A stretch of DNA of 64,000 nt from Asticcacaulis sp. AC402 (GTDB lineage: Bacteria; Pseudomonadota; Alphaproteobacteria; Caulobacterales; Caulobacteraceae). This document shows positions 33,333 through 42,878 of the stretch, one piece after another. The position numbers and the translations under genes are program-made. The stretch covers positions 1 through 64,000 of the forward strand of contig NZ_AWGC01000027.1 in assembly GCF_000495835.1 (NCBI RefSeq). The letters run 5' to 3'. The notes beneath the pieces were generated by a model. That model searched no databases. It saw only the letters and a list, made by a program, of their open reading frames with translations, and was not told the DNA's origin. How positions within the stretch are numbered: the stretch's first letter is position 1; every line of letters starts with the position of its first letter.

Positions 33333-34822
33333 GAATACCCTCCAAAATGGGCGGCCAGAACAAACCCGGTGGCGATGACAAGCAGGCCAAGTGTCGGTCG
33401 CCAGATAAACCCGATCCAGCGCATCCATTCGATCCGCGCCGCCGTCAATGAGCCCAGCAGAGCCGCAGACGCCGGACAGACGATATTGGTCAGGCCGTCA
33501 CCCAGTTGAAAGGCCAGAACGGCTGTCTGGCGCGTGACGCCGGTCATATCGGCCAGGGGTGCCATCAATGGCATCGTCAGGGCCGCCTGACCCGATCCCG
33601 ACGCGACAAACAGATTGATCAGAGACTGCAAAAAGAGCATGGCGGTCGCCGAAGCCCAGTCGGGCAGCATCGCGGACACACTGCCCAGACTGTTCAAAAA
33701 GGTATTCAGCACGCTGGGGCTCGTCGGAGCGTCACCCCCCAGGATCAACACGATCCCTTTGGCGATAGCCACCACAATCACCGCCGGGGCCATCTGGACT
33801 GCGCCATCGCGAAAGGCATGGGCCAGACCGTTACCGGTCACCCCTGGTAGTCGAAATGCCAGGGCTACGATCGCCGCAACCAGACCCATCGCGAAAAACT
33901 GCCCGGCGATTTCCGCCAGATAATAGCCCTTGACCGTTACCCCCCACGCGATCCAGCCGATCGCTGCCGCCAGCAGGGACAGGATGATAACATCCCCCGT
34001 TTTCAGCTTTTCCTGAAGGGCTATAGCGGGATCGTTCCGGTCGCGAATGGCGCGATCGCTGTCGTAGCTGATGGAACGTTGCGGCACGGCCTTGATGCGC
34101 GCGGCATAGCGCCATACCCACACGGCAGCCAGGGCGGTGAACAGGATCCACATCACGATGCGAAAGGACATCCCAGATAACAGAGGCACACCGGCTATGC
34201 CTTGAGCAATGACCAGACTGAACGGGTTCATCCATGAGGTGGCAAAGCCTACCTGTGTGGCTACATAGGTTACCAGAACGGCGGTGACACTGTCGTAGCC
34301 GGCCCGCACCATGGTTGGCGACAGGATTAGCACAAAAACGATCGCCTCCTCTCCCATGCCGAATACGGCGCCCCCCAGGGAAAACAGAATAAAGATACCC
34401 GCAATCAGGGCCGGATGGGTCGCCTTGGAACGGCTCATCACGCCCTTCAGAGCCCGTTCTATGCTACCTGTATGCATGACCATGCCAAAGGCCCCGCCGA
34501 CAATAAGCAGAAAGGCCATCAGGCCTACCGTGGCGCCGTTGCGGTCGCCGGAGACCAGGCCCTCAAACAACAGGTTAAGAAAGCCGACCTCGCCTCCCGC
34601 TCCGAAGACGGGCGCACCGCCCCCTTGCGCGCCGGACACAATGTGAAAACTATCAGGATCAATCATCGCCCGCCCATGACCATGCCCCGAAACGGGCAGG
34701 AGGTTGAACAGGCCTTTTGGGACAAACCACGTGGCTAGATAGGCCATTACGGCGACCGCCAGCATGATCAGTAAGGTATCGGGACCCTTTGATGCCGGTT
34801 TGGGCGATGATTCAGCGCTCAT
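33329..34822 (-). CDS. YfcC/DcuC-family inner-membrane carrier
   Basis: 497 residues with about 12 membrane helices. Conserved parts: FLLIVGGAFGMVMHTGSIERAL, GGAVFGMGEEAIVFVLILSPTMVRAGYDSV, TSWMNPFSLVIAQGIAGVPLLSGM and FVASGSGQAALTMPLMAPLAD. The family carries amino acids or dipeptides and dicarboxylates. First gene of the cyanophycinase operon, so uptake of beta-Asp-Arg or arginine is the natural guess. It starts 35 bp downstream of a repeat-filled gap that separates it from the TonB receptor gene. Confidence 0.85.
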   Translation of the reverse strand: MSAESSPKPASKGPDTLLIMLAVAVMAYLATWFVPKGLFNLLPVSGHGHGRAMIDPDSFHIVSGAQGGGAPVFGAGGEVGFLNLLFEGLVSGDRNGATVGLMAFLLIVGGAFGMVMHTGSIERALKGVMSRSKATHPALIAGIFILFSLGGAVFGMGEEAIVFVLILSPTMVRAGYDSVTAVLVTYVATQVGFATSWMNPFSLVIAQGIAGVPLLSGMSFRIVMWILFTALAAVWVWRYAARIKAVPQRSISYDSDRAIRDRNDPAIALQEKLKTGDVIILSLLAAAIGWIAWGVTVKGYYLAEIAGQFFAMGLVAAIVALAFRLPGVTGNGLAHAFRDGAVQMAPAVIVVAIAKGIVLILGGDAPTSPSVLNTFLNSLGSVSAMLPDWASATAMLFLQSLINLFVASGSGQAALTMPLMAPLADMTGVTRQTAVLAFQLGDGLTNIVCPASAALLGSLTAARIEWMRWIGFIWRPTLGLLVIATGFVLAAHFGGYS

Positions 34823-34856
34823 GAACGTTTCCCAGTATTTTTTTCTTGTTCTGTCC

Positions 34857-35120
34857 AGAGCGGGGTTTTGATGGAATCAAAACCCCGCTCTACTACCAAG
34901 CCTCATAAAGAATGACGCTTGGTCTTCGCTTTTTTTCAGCTCAAGCGCCGCATGGCTCCTCGCAAAAGCTCGGGCGCCCGAAGTACGTTCTCTGGCGCGC
35001 TTGCCAACCCACGATGAGTCAAGATTTTCGCGGGTTGGTATAAGTTTTTGTTTTGTCGCGCAATTTTTCCGAAAACGGGAGCGCCCGTGCGGTGGCATCC
35101 ACTTTATCGGATTGCGCTCG
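34857..35120 (+). repeat. Repeat family B, copy B4, split by an A element
   Basis: Left part 34857-34893 (AGAGCGGGGTTTTGATGGAA...) and right part 35041-35120 (GTTTTTGTTTTGTCGCGCAA...GCGCTC) together match the uninterrupted copy B2. The break is exactly where A4 and a TAA target lie. Confidence 0.85.
34894..35040 (+). mobile_element. MITE-like repeat family A, copy A4 (147 bp), nested in B4
   Basis: TACCAAGC...GGTTGGTA ends; TAC (34891-34893) on the left and TAA (35041-35043) on the right are a slightly decayed target duplication. B2 shows the empty site as CTCTAAGTTTTTG. It fills most of the 343-bp gap between the carrier and TonB genes. Confidence 0.85.
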
Positions 35121-35127
35121 GGTATCA

Positions 35128-35155
35128 CCCCCCTCCCCCGCGGATCGGGAGAGGG
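35128..35155. terminator. GC-rich hairpin after the TonB receptor gene
   Basis: CCCCTCCC...GGGAGAGGGG stem, 10 bp beyond the TonB receptor stop codon; same type as the other CTCCCC/GGGGAG hairpins. It probably ends the receptor transcript. Confidence 0.55.
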
Positions 35156-35165
35156 GCAATCCGGT

Positions 35166-38100
35166 TCAGAACCGGCGCTTGTAGCGCACGGTCACGAAGC
35201 GACCGCGGGTGTCGTGGTTGATATGATCGACATTGGCCCCGGACCCCAGAACGCGAGGCGCGTCTTCATCGCTGAGGTTCTGGATATTCAGACCAAGGGT
35301 CGAGTTTTCACCCAGATCGTAGCTCAGATCGGCATCAACAACGAGCCAGGCCTCCACATCGACCACGGCCGTCGTGGGCAAGCCTACCGCCGTCAGGGTA
35401 CGCGGGTCAGGATCGTCACGATAAGACGAGGTGTAGTTGGCCGACACGCTGGCGCGCCAGGCCCCGTTACGCCAGCGCAGTTTTGTATTGGTGAGCCATT
35501 GCGGATATTGGTACTCACCCGCCTCATCGACCGGTGCGGCGCCGACCGAGGCCTGACGCTCGAGCGCCATCAGATAGCTGGTGTCGATCGTGAAAGTGAA
35601 GTCACCATAGGAGTCGGTATAGACCTTCTGGCGATAGCTTAGGTCTATCCCACGCGTATGCTGATAGCCCAGATTGCCGATCTGGAAGTGGGCATCCGTC
35701 ACAAAGCCCGTCGCCGAAACCTCGATACCGGCCGTGCCGGTTGGCAAAAGACCCGGGCCTGCCTTGGTAAATTCGCCGTTCAAGGCGCGGCGGATGAAGT
35801 CATCACGATCAATGCCGACCAGGTTTTCATGACGGATGTCCCAGTAATCGACACCGATCTCAATCCCGGATGTCGGCTTATAAACGGCCCCGAAGCCATG
35901 GGATTCCGCGGTTTCCGCCTCCAGATCGGGATTGCCGACATCTTCGGATAAAAGCGCCTGTCCGGTGGCCGCGGCATTGTTGTTACAGGCCTGAGGCGTT
36001 ATGGCGCAACGCACGCGGAAAGATGACAACAAGACCCCTGCGCCGCTTTGGGATAGCGACGGCGCACGGAACGAGGTCGACCAGTTGGCGCGGGTCACAA
36101 GTTGTGTGAACGGCGACCAGCGCACCGCTATCTTCGGATTGAAGTCGGAACCGAAATCGTCATAGCTGTCGTATCTGCCAGCCAGTTGGACATCCAGCGC
36201 ATCGGTGAGCGGGAGGTAGATTTCACCAAAAGCCGCCCATTGATTGCGTTCGCCGCGCGCCGAGGTCGAAGAAAAGCCCAGGATGGGTTCGGGATTGGTC
36301 AGGGTCGCGACGGCGTCGCCTGACGGCGTATCCTTGATCCTTTCGTGACGCAGTTCAGCCCCAAAGGCCCCCTTGACCGTGCGACCGTTCCACTGGAACA
36401 GATCACCGGTGGCTGAGACATCAAACGCCAGCAGGCTCGACAGACCGCGGCGTTCTGCCGTGGTTTCCAGAGTATCCTTCAGCTTCGGGTCCTGGTTCTT
36501 TTGACCGCCAAAGGGATTGTACCAAAGGGTGGTCTTGCCCGCGGCTTCACAGGTGCTGCCGCGATAACTGGCGTCGGGACGGGCGGCATTGACGCGCCAG
36601 CGATCCACCTTGCTGCCGTCTGTACAGAGGTTACCGAGGTTGGCGTCGTAAAATGCCAAAGTGCGATACAGGCCGGAGGTCCCCTTCTGGAGGCGTTCGT
36701 TGCCGCCGACCGTCAGGGCACTTTCCATGGACCAGCCATTGGTGAACTCATGCTTCAGGCCAGATACCATGCGGTAACTTTTTGAGCTGACCTCAACCGC
36801 GCGCGGTTCCAACAGCTTACCCCACATGTAGATCGGGTAGCGATTAAAGCTCGAAAAATTGCTGACTCCCCCCTCTGCCGCGAGATCGGCTTTGAAACTG
36901 GCGGGATAGTTGGGGTTTTGCGGATCGCTCGGAGTCCGGGAGAAATTCGCCGGTGAAGCCGTGCCCTGACTGGTATACTGCTGGTACAAGACGTCGCTAA
37001 ACCATGTCGTGCGGTCGTTGATCTTATAGTTGTGGGTAAACAAAAGGCCTTCGGATTTATATTCGTCGTCGGTGGCCGCATAGTCATTGGTATCGACCGC
37101 ACAATATTCACCCAGATTGCCAACCGCAAACTTGTCAGCCGGACATCCGCCGTTCTGCGGGGACTCCGTCTGGTCATTGGTCATCAGATAGAGGTCGTTG
37201 AAGCTGGGGTAAAATCCCTGCTGGCTGGGACGGAAGGAATCCTTTGTATAGTTGCGATCGCGGTCATAAAGCCCATTGCGACGATAGATGTCGGCGACCA
37301 GCATGAGATTGTGCTCACCCAGTTTGCCCCCGATAACGCCCGTCACATTCAGACGGCCTTCATCTGTTTTCGCGGTTGAATCGCCATAGGATACCGATAA
37401 CTCAGCGCCCTTGTAATCCTTGCGCAGCACGTAGTTGACAACACCGGCCACGGCATCGGCACCATAGAGGGCCGAGGCACCGTTTGGCAGAATATCCACC
37501 CGCTCAATAGCCGCCAGAGGGATCGAGTTCGCGTCGATGAAGCCTTCCTGACCCCGCGCAAACGCGGCCACCGACGAGCGGCGATTATTGATCAGGGTCA
37601 AGGTGGCACTGGTCCCCAGACCGCGCAAGGACACGCCGGCCGCGCCGACCGGTGTGGCGCCCGACAAGGGTCCGGCGGTCGAGGTGGAGAAGGTGCCTGA
37701 TCCGCCGCCGGTCTGTGGGAGATCGCGCAGAATATCGATGATGGATCCCGCACCCGACTGATCGATCTCATCGCGGGTAATGGTCTTGGCCTGTACCGGC
37801 CCGTCACTGGGCAGGCCACGAATGCGACTTCCGGTGATGATGATCAACTCGGGGGCTTCTTCCGGGGTTACGACCGCGGAGTCCGTTTCTGCACGGGTCA
37901 CTTTAACAATAGCATACCCGCCCGATGGCGTCGCCCGATAGGTCAGGCCGGTGCCTGCCAGGATAGTCTCAAGGGCCGCCGCCTCAGACGTCGCCCCACT
38001 AACACCCGGGGTGCGCTTGTCCGCCACCAGATCGCCCGAAAAAATCAGGTCCTTGCGCGTCGTCAGGGCGAATTGACGCAATCCGGCGGCCAGATCTCCC

Positions 38101-38240
38101 GCTTCGATAGTGATGGCCACCGGTGCGACCTGAGCGTTCGCCTGCATGCCCCCCATAAGATGGGAACCTGTTATGGCTGTACCGATCAGTAGAGCAGCTC
38201 TGAGGCCGTTATAGGGTTTGCCTTGTCTTACGCGCGTCAT
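35166..38240 (-). CDS. TonB-dependent outer-membrane receptor with STN domain
   Basis: 1,024 residues. Signal peptide to about residue 37 (ANAQV). STN (secretin/TonB N-terminal) domain at 40-115 (ITIEAGDLAAGLRQFALTTRKDLIFSG...). Plug at about 135-275 (IIITGSRIRG, VSLRGLGTSATLTLINNRR, ERVDILPNGASALYGADAVAGVVNYVLRKD), then the barrel ending in VTVRYKRRF with terminal Phe. The STN domain signals through FecR, whose gene lies just upstream together with its ECF sigma. The receptor subfamily resembles those for large carbohydrates or peptides. Between the cyanophycinase operon and the arginine genes, cyanophycin or its peptides is the most likely cargo (inference). Confidence 0.9.
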   Translation of the reverse strand: MTRVRQGKPYNGLRAALLIGTAITGSHLMGGMQANAQVAPVAITIEAGDLAAGLRQFALTTRKDLIFSGDLVADKRTPGVSGATSEAAALETILAGTGLTYRATPSGGYAIVKVTRAETDSAVVTPEEAPELIIITGSRIRGLPSDGPVQAKTITRDEIDQSGAGSIIDILRDLPQTGGGSGTFSTSTAGPLSGATPVGAAGVSLRGLGTSATLTLINNRRSSVAAFARGQEGFIDANSIPLAAIERVDILPNGASALYGADAVAGVVNYVLRKDYKGAELSVSYGDSTAKTDEGRLNVTGVIGGKLGEHNLMLVADIYRRNGLYDRDRNYTKDSFRPSQQGFYPSFNDLYLMTNDQTESPQNGGCPADKFAVGNLGEYCAVDTNDYAATDDEYKSEGLLFTHNYKINDRTTWFSDVLYQQYTSQGTASPANFSRTPSDPQNPNYPASFKADLAAEGGVSNFSSFNRYPIYMWGKLLEPRAVEVSSKSYRMVSGLKHEFTNGWSMESALTVGGNERLQKGTSGLYRTLAFYDANLGNLCTDGSKVDRWRVNAARPDASYRGSTCEAAGKTTLWYNPFGGQKNQDPKLKDTLETTAERRGLSSLLAFDVSATGDLFQWNGRTVKGAFGAELRHERIKDTPSGDAVATLTNPEPILGFSSTSARGERNQWAAFGEIYLPLTDALDVQLAGRYDSYDDFGSDFNPKIAVRWSPFTQLVTRANWSTSFRAPSLSQSGAGVLLSSFRVRCAITPQACNNNAAATGQALLSEDVGNPDLEAETAESHGFGAVYKPTSGIEIGVDYWDIRHENLVGIDRDDFIRRALNGEFTKAGPGLLPTGTAGIEVSATGFVTDAHFQIGNLGYQHTRGIDLSYRQKVYTDSYGDFTFTIDTSYLMALERQASVGAAPVDEAGEYQYPQWLTNTKLRWRNGAWRASVSANYTSSYRDDPDPRTLTAVGLPTTAVVDVEAWLVVDADLSYDLGENSTLGLNIQNLSDEDAPRVLGSGANVDHINHDTRGRFVTVRYKRRF

Positions 38241-38420
38241 GAAAGTTATCCCCTTGAAGTTTTTGCGCCTGATGCCGACTGCGGACTGCGAACTGCGGAC
38301 CGCTCAGGCAGATTGACGCGAGCGGCGGAAACCTCCTCACCGGCTCTTGACGTTTTTTTTAATATAATGCGACATTGGCATTACATCTTGCAGCTATGTT
38401 GCCGAATGGTCGCAGTCTGG

Positions 38421-39443
38421 TCAGATACCCGGCGCGGCACGCAGTTGCACGGTATCGCCGCCCTGATGGGCGATTTCGACCGGAAAGGCCGCTGTGACGG
38501 CCTCGGCAAAGGCCTCAGGGCGACCCGTCTGAAACACGCCACTGATGCGAATGTCAGCAATGGTCGGATCGATCAGAACAATCTGACGGGTATTGTAGCG
38601 GTTTATTTCCGCCACCGCCTCGGCCAGGGGACGATCTTCCATGACCATAAGTCCGAACCGCCACGCCCCCATGACCTTGATATCGGCCGCCTTGACCGCC
38701 ACCGCACCCGGATGGCCAGGATCGCCCGTCTCAGCCGACTGACCGGGCTTTAGCACAGCCATGGCTCTGGTTTGCGGCGTAGCGGAGGCCGGACGTTGCG
38801 TATCACCCTGGTAGAAAATCGCAACGCTTCCCTCTTCGAGCAGCACCTGCACTCGTGCACCATCACGACGGACGTCGAATACGGTGCCCAAAGCCCGCAC
38901 TTCTTCGGTAGCCGCAAAGACCCGAAAGGGTCGGTGCCGGTCCTTTGCCACCTCAAAACGCACCTGCCCCTCATCGAGCCAGATGCGGCGTTCGGTGTCG
39001 CTATAGTCGATACGCACCCGCGACCGGCTGTTGAGCAGAAGCACACTGCCGTCATCCAGTTTTACGGTGCGCGTTTCGCCGATACGGGTTTCATATACCG
39101 GATGGCGCTGGATGAGGGCCGGCGTGATCATCAGGCCGACACCCACAATCACGGCCGCGGCCATACCCCCGAACAGGGCCCGTCGATCCGGCGTATGGTT
39201 GCGAACACGGTTCAACTGACGTGCTATCAGAGGGTCCGATGACAGCAAGGACAAGGTTTGCATCTGACGCCGCATCGCCTCAGCCTGCTCCGCTTCGGCG
39301 GGGTGTGCGCTGGCCCACTGCTCATAGGCCGAACGGTCGGCCTGCGTGCATTGATCGGACATCAGACGCGCAACCCATGCGGCGGCGTCCTCCGGTCTGG
39401 CGACGGGTTGAGACTTGACATGCGGCCACAGGTATAGAGACAT
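38421..39443 (-). CDS. FecR-family anti-sigma/signal-transfer protein
   Basis: 340 residues. Cytoplasmic N-terminal sigma-binding part (EDAAAWVARLMSDQCTQADRSAYEQWASAHPAEAEQAE), one membrane helix at about 90-110 (GGMAAAVIVGVGLMI), and a periplasmic FecR domain (TVKLDDGSVLLLNSRSRVRIDYSDTERRIWLDEGQVRFEVAKD). The C-terminal domain that contacts the receptor STN follows (MVMEDRPLAEAVAEINRYN). Start overlaps the sigma stop as TGATG. It relays receptor occupancy to the ECF sigma. Confidence 0.9.
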   Translation of the reverse strand: MSLYLWPHVKSQPVARPEDAAAWVARLMSDQCTQADRSAYEQWASAHPAEAEQAEAMRRQMQTLSLLSSDPLIARQLNRVRNHTPDRRALFGGMAAAVIVGVGLMITPALIQRHPVYETRIGETRTVKLDDGSVLLLNSRSRVRIDYSDTERRIWLDEGQVRFEVAKDRHRPFRVFAATEEVRALGTVFDVRRDGARVQVLLEEGSVAIFYQGDTQRPASATPQTRAMAVLKPGQSAETGDPGHPGAVAVKAADIKVMGAWRFGLMVMEDRPLAEAVAEINRYNTRQIVLIDPTIADIRISGVFQTGRPEAFAEAVTAAFPVEIAHQGGDTVQLRAAPGI

Positions 39444-40039
39444 CAGGACTTTGTCCTGTCGGAATGCGATCCCATGCGGGTATGGATATGAGCTATCGCC
39501 TTCATCATCTGTTTTTCAATCGCACTTACCGTTACACCGTATCTCACCGCCAACTGGCTGTAGCTTAAGCCATCCAGACGGTTCAATAACAATATTTCCC
39601 GCCGTCGCGGCGGCATGTCTTCCAGCGCCAGGAGCAGGTTTGACAAATCTTCTCGCACGATTAAGACGCGCTCGCTGGACGGCTCCTCACCCCCAAGCTC
39701 CAGATTTTCAGTAGAAATATGCATGTCCTGATGGCGGACGCGCTCCCGTCGCCCCTTATCCACCGCCACCGAAGCGGCGACCCGGAACAGATAGGCCTTC
39801 GGATTATCGATGAGGCTATCCGCCTGAAGACCGGACAGGCGCGCGAAGACTTCCTGCGCGCCGTCTTCGGCCTCAGGCGTCTGAAACCCTCTGCGCTTGA
39901 AAAATCGAACGAGGGGAGAAAAGAAGCGATTATGGACCAGGTCGCCTAAACGTGAGCGTTCCGACCCCGCCAGTACTGGGTCGGCTGACGCCGTGGTGTT
40001 CCCGGTCGGCGGTGAAGAAGGCGGCGCCTTGCCGTCCAT
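39443..40039 (-). CDS. FecI-like ECF sigma factor
   Basis: 198 residues from ATG 40039, chosen because AGGAGCAGGT lies directly upstream; the frame is open to ATG 40111. Region 2 (LVRFFKRRGFQTPEAEDGAQEVFARL, DNPKAYLFRVAASVAVDKGRR) and region 4 (LLALEDMPPRRREILLLNRLDGLSYSQLAVRYGVTVSAIEKQMMKAIAHI) are intact. It should activate the receptor gene, and perhaps the whole catabolic locus, when its ligand is bound. It begins 118 bp after the astD stop. Confidence 0.88.
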   Translation of the reverse strand: MDGKAPPSSPPTGNTTASADPVLAGSERSRLGDLVHNRFFSPLVRFFKRRGFQTPEAEDGAQEVFARLSGLQADSLIDNPKAYLFRVAASVAVDKGRRERVRHQDMHISTENLELGGEEPSSERVLIVREDLSNLLLALEDMPPRRREILLLNRLDGLSYSQLAVRYGVTVSAIEKQMMKAIAHIHTRMGSHSDRTKS

Positions 40040-40156
40040 ACCTGCTCCTGTGGATGAGGGTCCCTTGTCCGAGCCCTTCACATGTAAGATAGCATCAACC
40101 CAACGCGCCAAGCTCTGTGACGGCTCTGTGGATTTGACGACTTTAAAAAAGCTAAC

Positions 40157-41620
40157 TTAGCGCCCAAAGCCACCACCGTAGCCTGCCGGCGTCTGTCGGA
40201 CGGCTTTTTGCGCGCTTTGGGTTGCCTGGGGCCAGGCACAATAGTCGGCGGCATAATAGGCGCTGGGGCGATGATTACCTGACAGGCCCGGCCCCCCGAA
40301 TGGCAGGGATGATGGCGCGCCGGCGGTCGGACGATTGCGCGTGAGGACGCCGGCGTTCAAGTGGCTGTAGGCCTTGCGCCACAGGTCGTCGTCATCGCCG
40401 ACAAATCCGGCGGCCAGGCCAAACCGCGTAGCATTGGCGCGGTCTATGGCGCTGTCGAAATCCCGAACACGGGTCACCTGCAATAGCGGCCCGAACAGTT
40501 CGGTATCCGGTACATCACGGGCGTGAGTCACATCGATCAGGGCAGGTCGCAAAAACGCGCCGGGCCCAAAAGGGTGCTCGAAAGCCTGAACAGGTTTGGC
40601 CCCTGACGTGAGCAGATCCGACTCAAACCTCAGGGCAGCCTGGGCGGCGGGGGCCGAGACCACAGACCCCATGAAAACATCCTGATCCCACGCGCCAATC
40701 GGCACGGTGCGAATACGTTCGACCAGCGCTGTCAAAACGTCATCTCCAAACCCACCTTCCGGCAGGATCAGGCGGCGCGCGCACGAGCAACGTTGACCGG
40801 TCGTCACAAAGGCTGAGGTGAACACAATATCGGCGGCGGCCTCGACATCGGCCGGATTCCACACGATAAGCGGATTGTTCCCGCCCATTTCCAGCGCCAG
40901 TATAATCTGAGGCCGTCCGGCAAAATGCCTGTGGAACGCCAGGCCCGCCTCGACCGAACCGGTAAACAACAGCCCATCGATTCGGGCATTGAGGACGGCG
41001 CTACCCACCTCGCGCCCGCCGTGCACCACATTCAGGCACCCTTGCGGCAACCCGGCAGCTTCAAACGCCTCGACCATCAGGGCAGCGACCGAAGGCGCCA
41101 GTTCCGACGGCTTGAAGACGCAGGTGTTGCCAGCCAGCAAGGCCGGAACCAGATGGCCGTTGGGCAGATGACCCGGAAAGTTGAACGGCCCAATCACGGC
41201 CATGACGCCGTGCGGCCGATGACCCAGGTCGATCGTTCCGAAGGCGGCGGCGGCAGATTTTTGCCCCGCCCTTTCGGCTTGCGCTTTTACGGAAATCGCG
41301 ACCTTGGCCGCCATCGCATCCGCCTCGCTCAGGGATTCCCAAAGGGCCTTGCCCATATCACGGCTAATGGCGCGGGCAATCGCGTCGCGACGCGAGGTCA
41401 GGGCGTCGGCGTAAGCCTCCAATATGGCGATACGTTCAGCTTGTGGCCTCAATGCCCATGGCGCAAAGGCGGCGCGGGCAGCCCCCACCGCTGCCTCGAC
41501 CTGCGCGCCACTGGCGGCATGACCCGACCAGACGACTTCATCGGATGCCGGGCAGGTTTTCTGAAACGCAGGTCCGTCCCCGGCCGACCACTGGCCATTC
41601 TTATAGACATCACGCGTCAT
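40157..41620 (-). CDS. astD: Succinylglutamate-semialdehyde dehydrogenase
   Basis: 487 residues, the usual length. Aldehyde-dehydrogenase core: [42 protein letters not shown] (Glu) and the catalytic Cys in [37 protein letters not shown]-like ending is typical of AstD. It oxidises N-succinylglutamate semialdehyde in the arginine succinyltransferase pathway. Its start overlaps the M20 gene by 11 bases. Confidence 0.9.
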   Translation of the reverse strand: [487 protein letters not shown]

Positions 41621-42875
41621 GGTGCGGCTCCATCAGGGCGTGGATCCTATGGGCATCTATGCGCCCATCGGCCAGCCGGTTAAGGATAAGGGCCGATAGT
41701 CCGGCCCGCTCAGCTAAACTCTCTACGACCATGAACTCTGCGGGTGAATGGATGAGGCCTCCGCGTACGCCCAGCGTGTCTATGTTCGGCACGCCCGCGG
41801 CAAAAACATTATTGCCTTCGCATACCCCGCCGGTATCGACATAGGTGATCGAAAGGCCAAGACCGGCCCCGGTTTCGGCAATGGCCAGGCTGAGAGCGGC
41901 CTGAGCGGCATTATGCGGTTTGGGTGGACGGTAAAAGCCGCCGTGTATATGACCCGTGATGCCATCGCGCTCACACACCTGATCAAACGTCGCGCGCACC
42001 TTCTGCGTGGTCCAGGCTGCCGCACCCTGATCCGGGGCCCGCACGCCCAGACGAACAATGGCCAGATCGGGCACAATATTGACCGCGCCCCCGCCATCCA
42101 GACGCCCGACATTGAAAGTCACGCCCGGATATTCGTGTTCCAGACGCTCCATCTGCGTAATAAACTGGGCGGCGGCATAAAGGGCGTTGCGGCCTTGCTC
42201 CGGGGCGCGACCGGCATGGGACGCCTTGCCATGGAAAACGATGTCAAAAATTGCCGAACCTTTGCGCGCGCCTGCCATGGCTCCGCTTTCCATCGCCGGT
42301 TCGTAGGTCATGCCGATGTGGGCGCCTGTCGCGGCCTTATGGATTAGCTGTTGGCTGGCGAAATTGCCGGTCTCTTCGTCAGGCGACAGGACGATACGAT
42401 AGCCGAGCCTGTCCTTCAGGGGCCCGGCTTCAAAGGCTTGCAGCGCCTCCAGCATGACCACCAGTCCCCCCTTCATATCGGCGACGCCGGGACCATTGAT
42501 GCGACCGTCGCCAAGATCGGTGATGGCTTCGAACGTGCCGGGCGCATAAACCGTGTCGTAGTGGCCGGTGAGAACGACCTGCACTGGCGCCTCCGGTCTG
42601 GCGGTCGCCTGCAATACCGAACCGCTTTGAAAGCGCGTCGATTCACCCTTGGTGTCGATCTTATCCACCGGCGCGCAGCGAATCAGCTGAATGTCAGCAT
42701 CCAGTTCCGAAAAGGCGTCTTCAAGAATGGGGGCAAAGGCCGTCAGGCCCTCGATATTGGTGCTGCCGGTGTTCAAGCGGGCCCAGTCCAGAGTCCGGGT
42801 CAGCAGGGCGGGTTTGCGCGCGTCGATACGCGCCAGGACCACGCGATCGTGGTCATCCAATTGGCGAAGGCTCAT
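41610..42875 (-). CDS. M20-family metallohydrolase in the ast operon
   Basis: 421 residues, no signal peptide. M20 metal ligands: His and Asp in LTGHYDTVYAPG, Asp in GPGVADMKGG, Glu-Glu in SPDEETGN, and a late His in GLIHSPAEF. A dimerisation-domain signature (FHGKASHAGRAPEQGRNALYAA) is present, as in carboxypeptidase G2. Placed between astB and astD where astE could be expected, it is a candidate functional replacement for succinylglutamate desuccinylase (inference); a dipeptidase role in polymer use is the alternative. Confidence 0.85.
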   Translation of the reverse strand: MSLRQLDDHDRVVLARIDARKPALLTRTLDWARLNTGSTNIEGLTAFAPILEDAFSELDADIQLIRCAPVDKIDTKGESTRFQSGSVLQATARPEAPVQVVLTGHYDTVYAPGTFEAITDLGDGRINGPGVADMKGGLVVMLEALQAFEAGPLKDRLGYRIVLSPDEETGNFASQQLIHKAATGAHIGMTYEPAMESGAMAGARKGSAIFDIVFHGKASHAGRAPEQGRNALYAAAQFITQMERLEHEYPGVTFNVGRLDGGGAVNIVPDLAIVRLGVRAPDQGAAAWTTQKVRATFDQVCERDGITGHIHGGFYRPPKPHNAAQAALSLAIAETGAGLGLSITYVDTGGVCEGNNVFAAGVPNIDTLGVRGGLIHSPAEFMVVESLAERAGLSALILNRLADGRIDAHRIHALMEPHHDA

Positions 42876-42878
42876 GAA

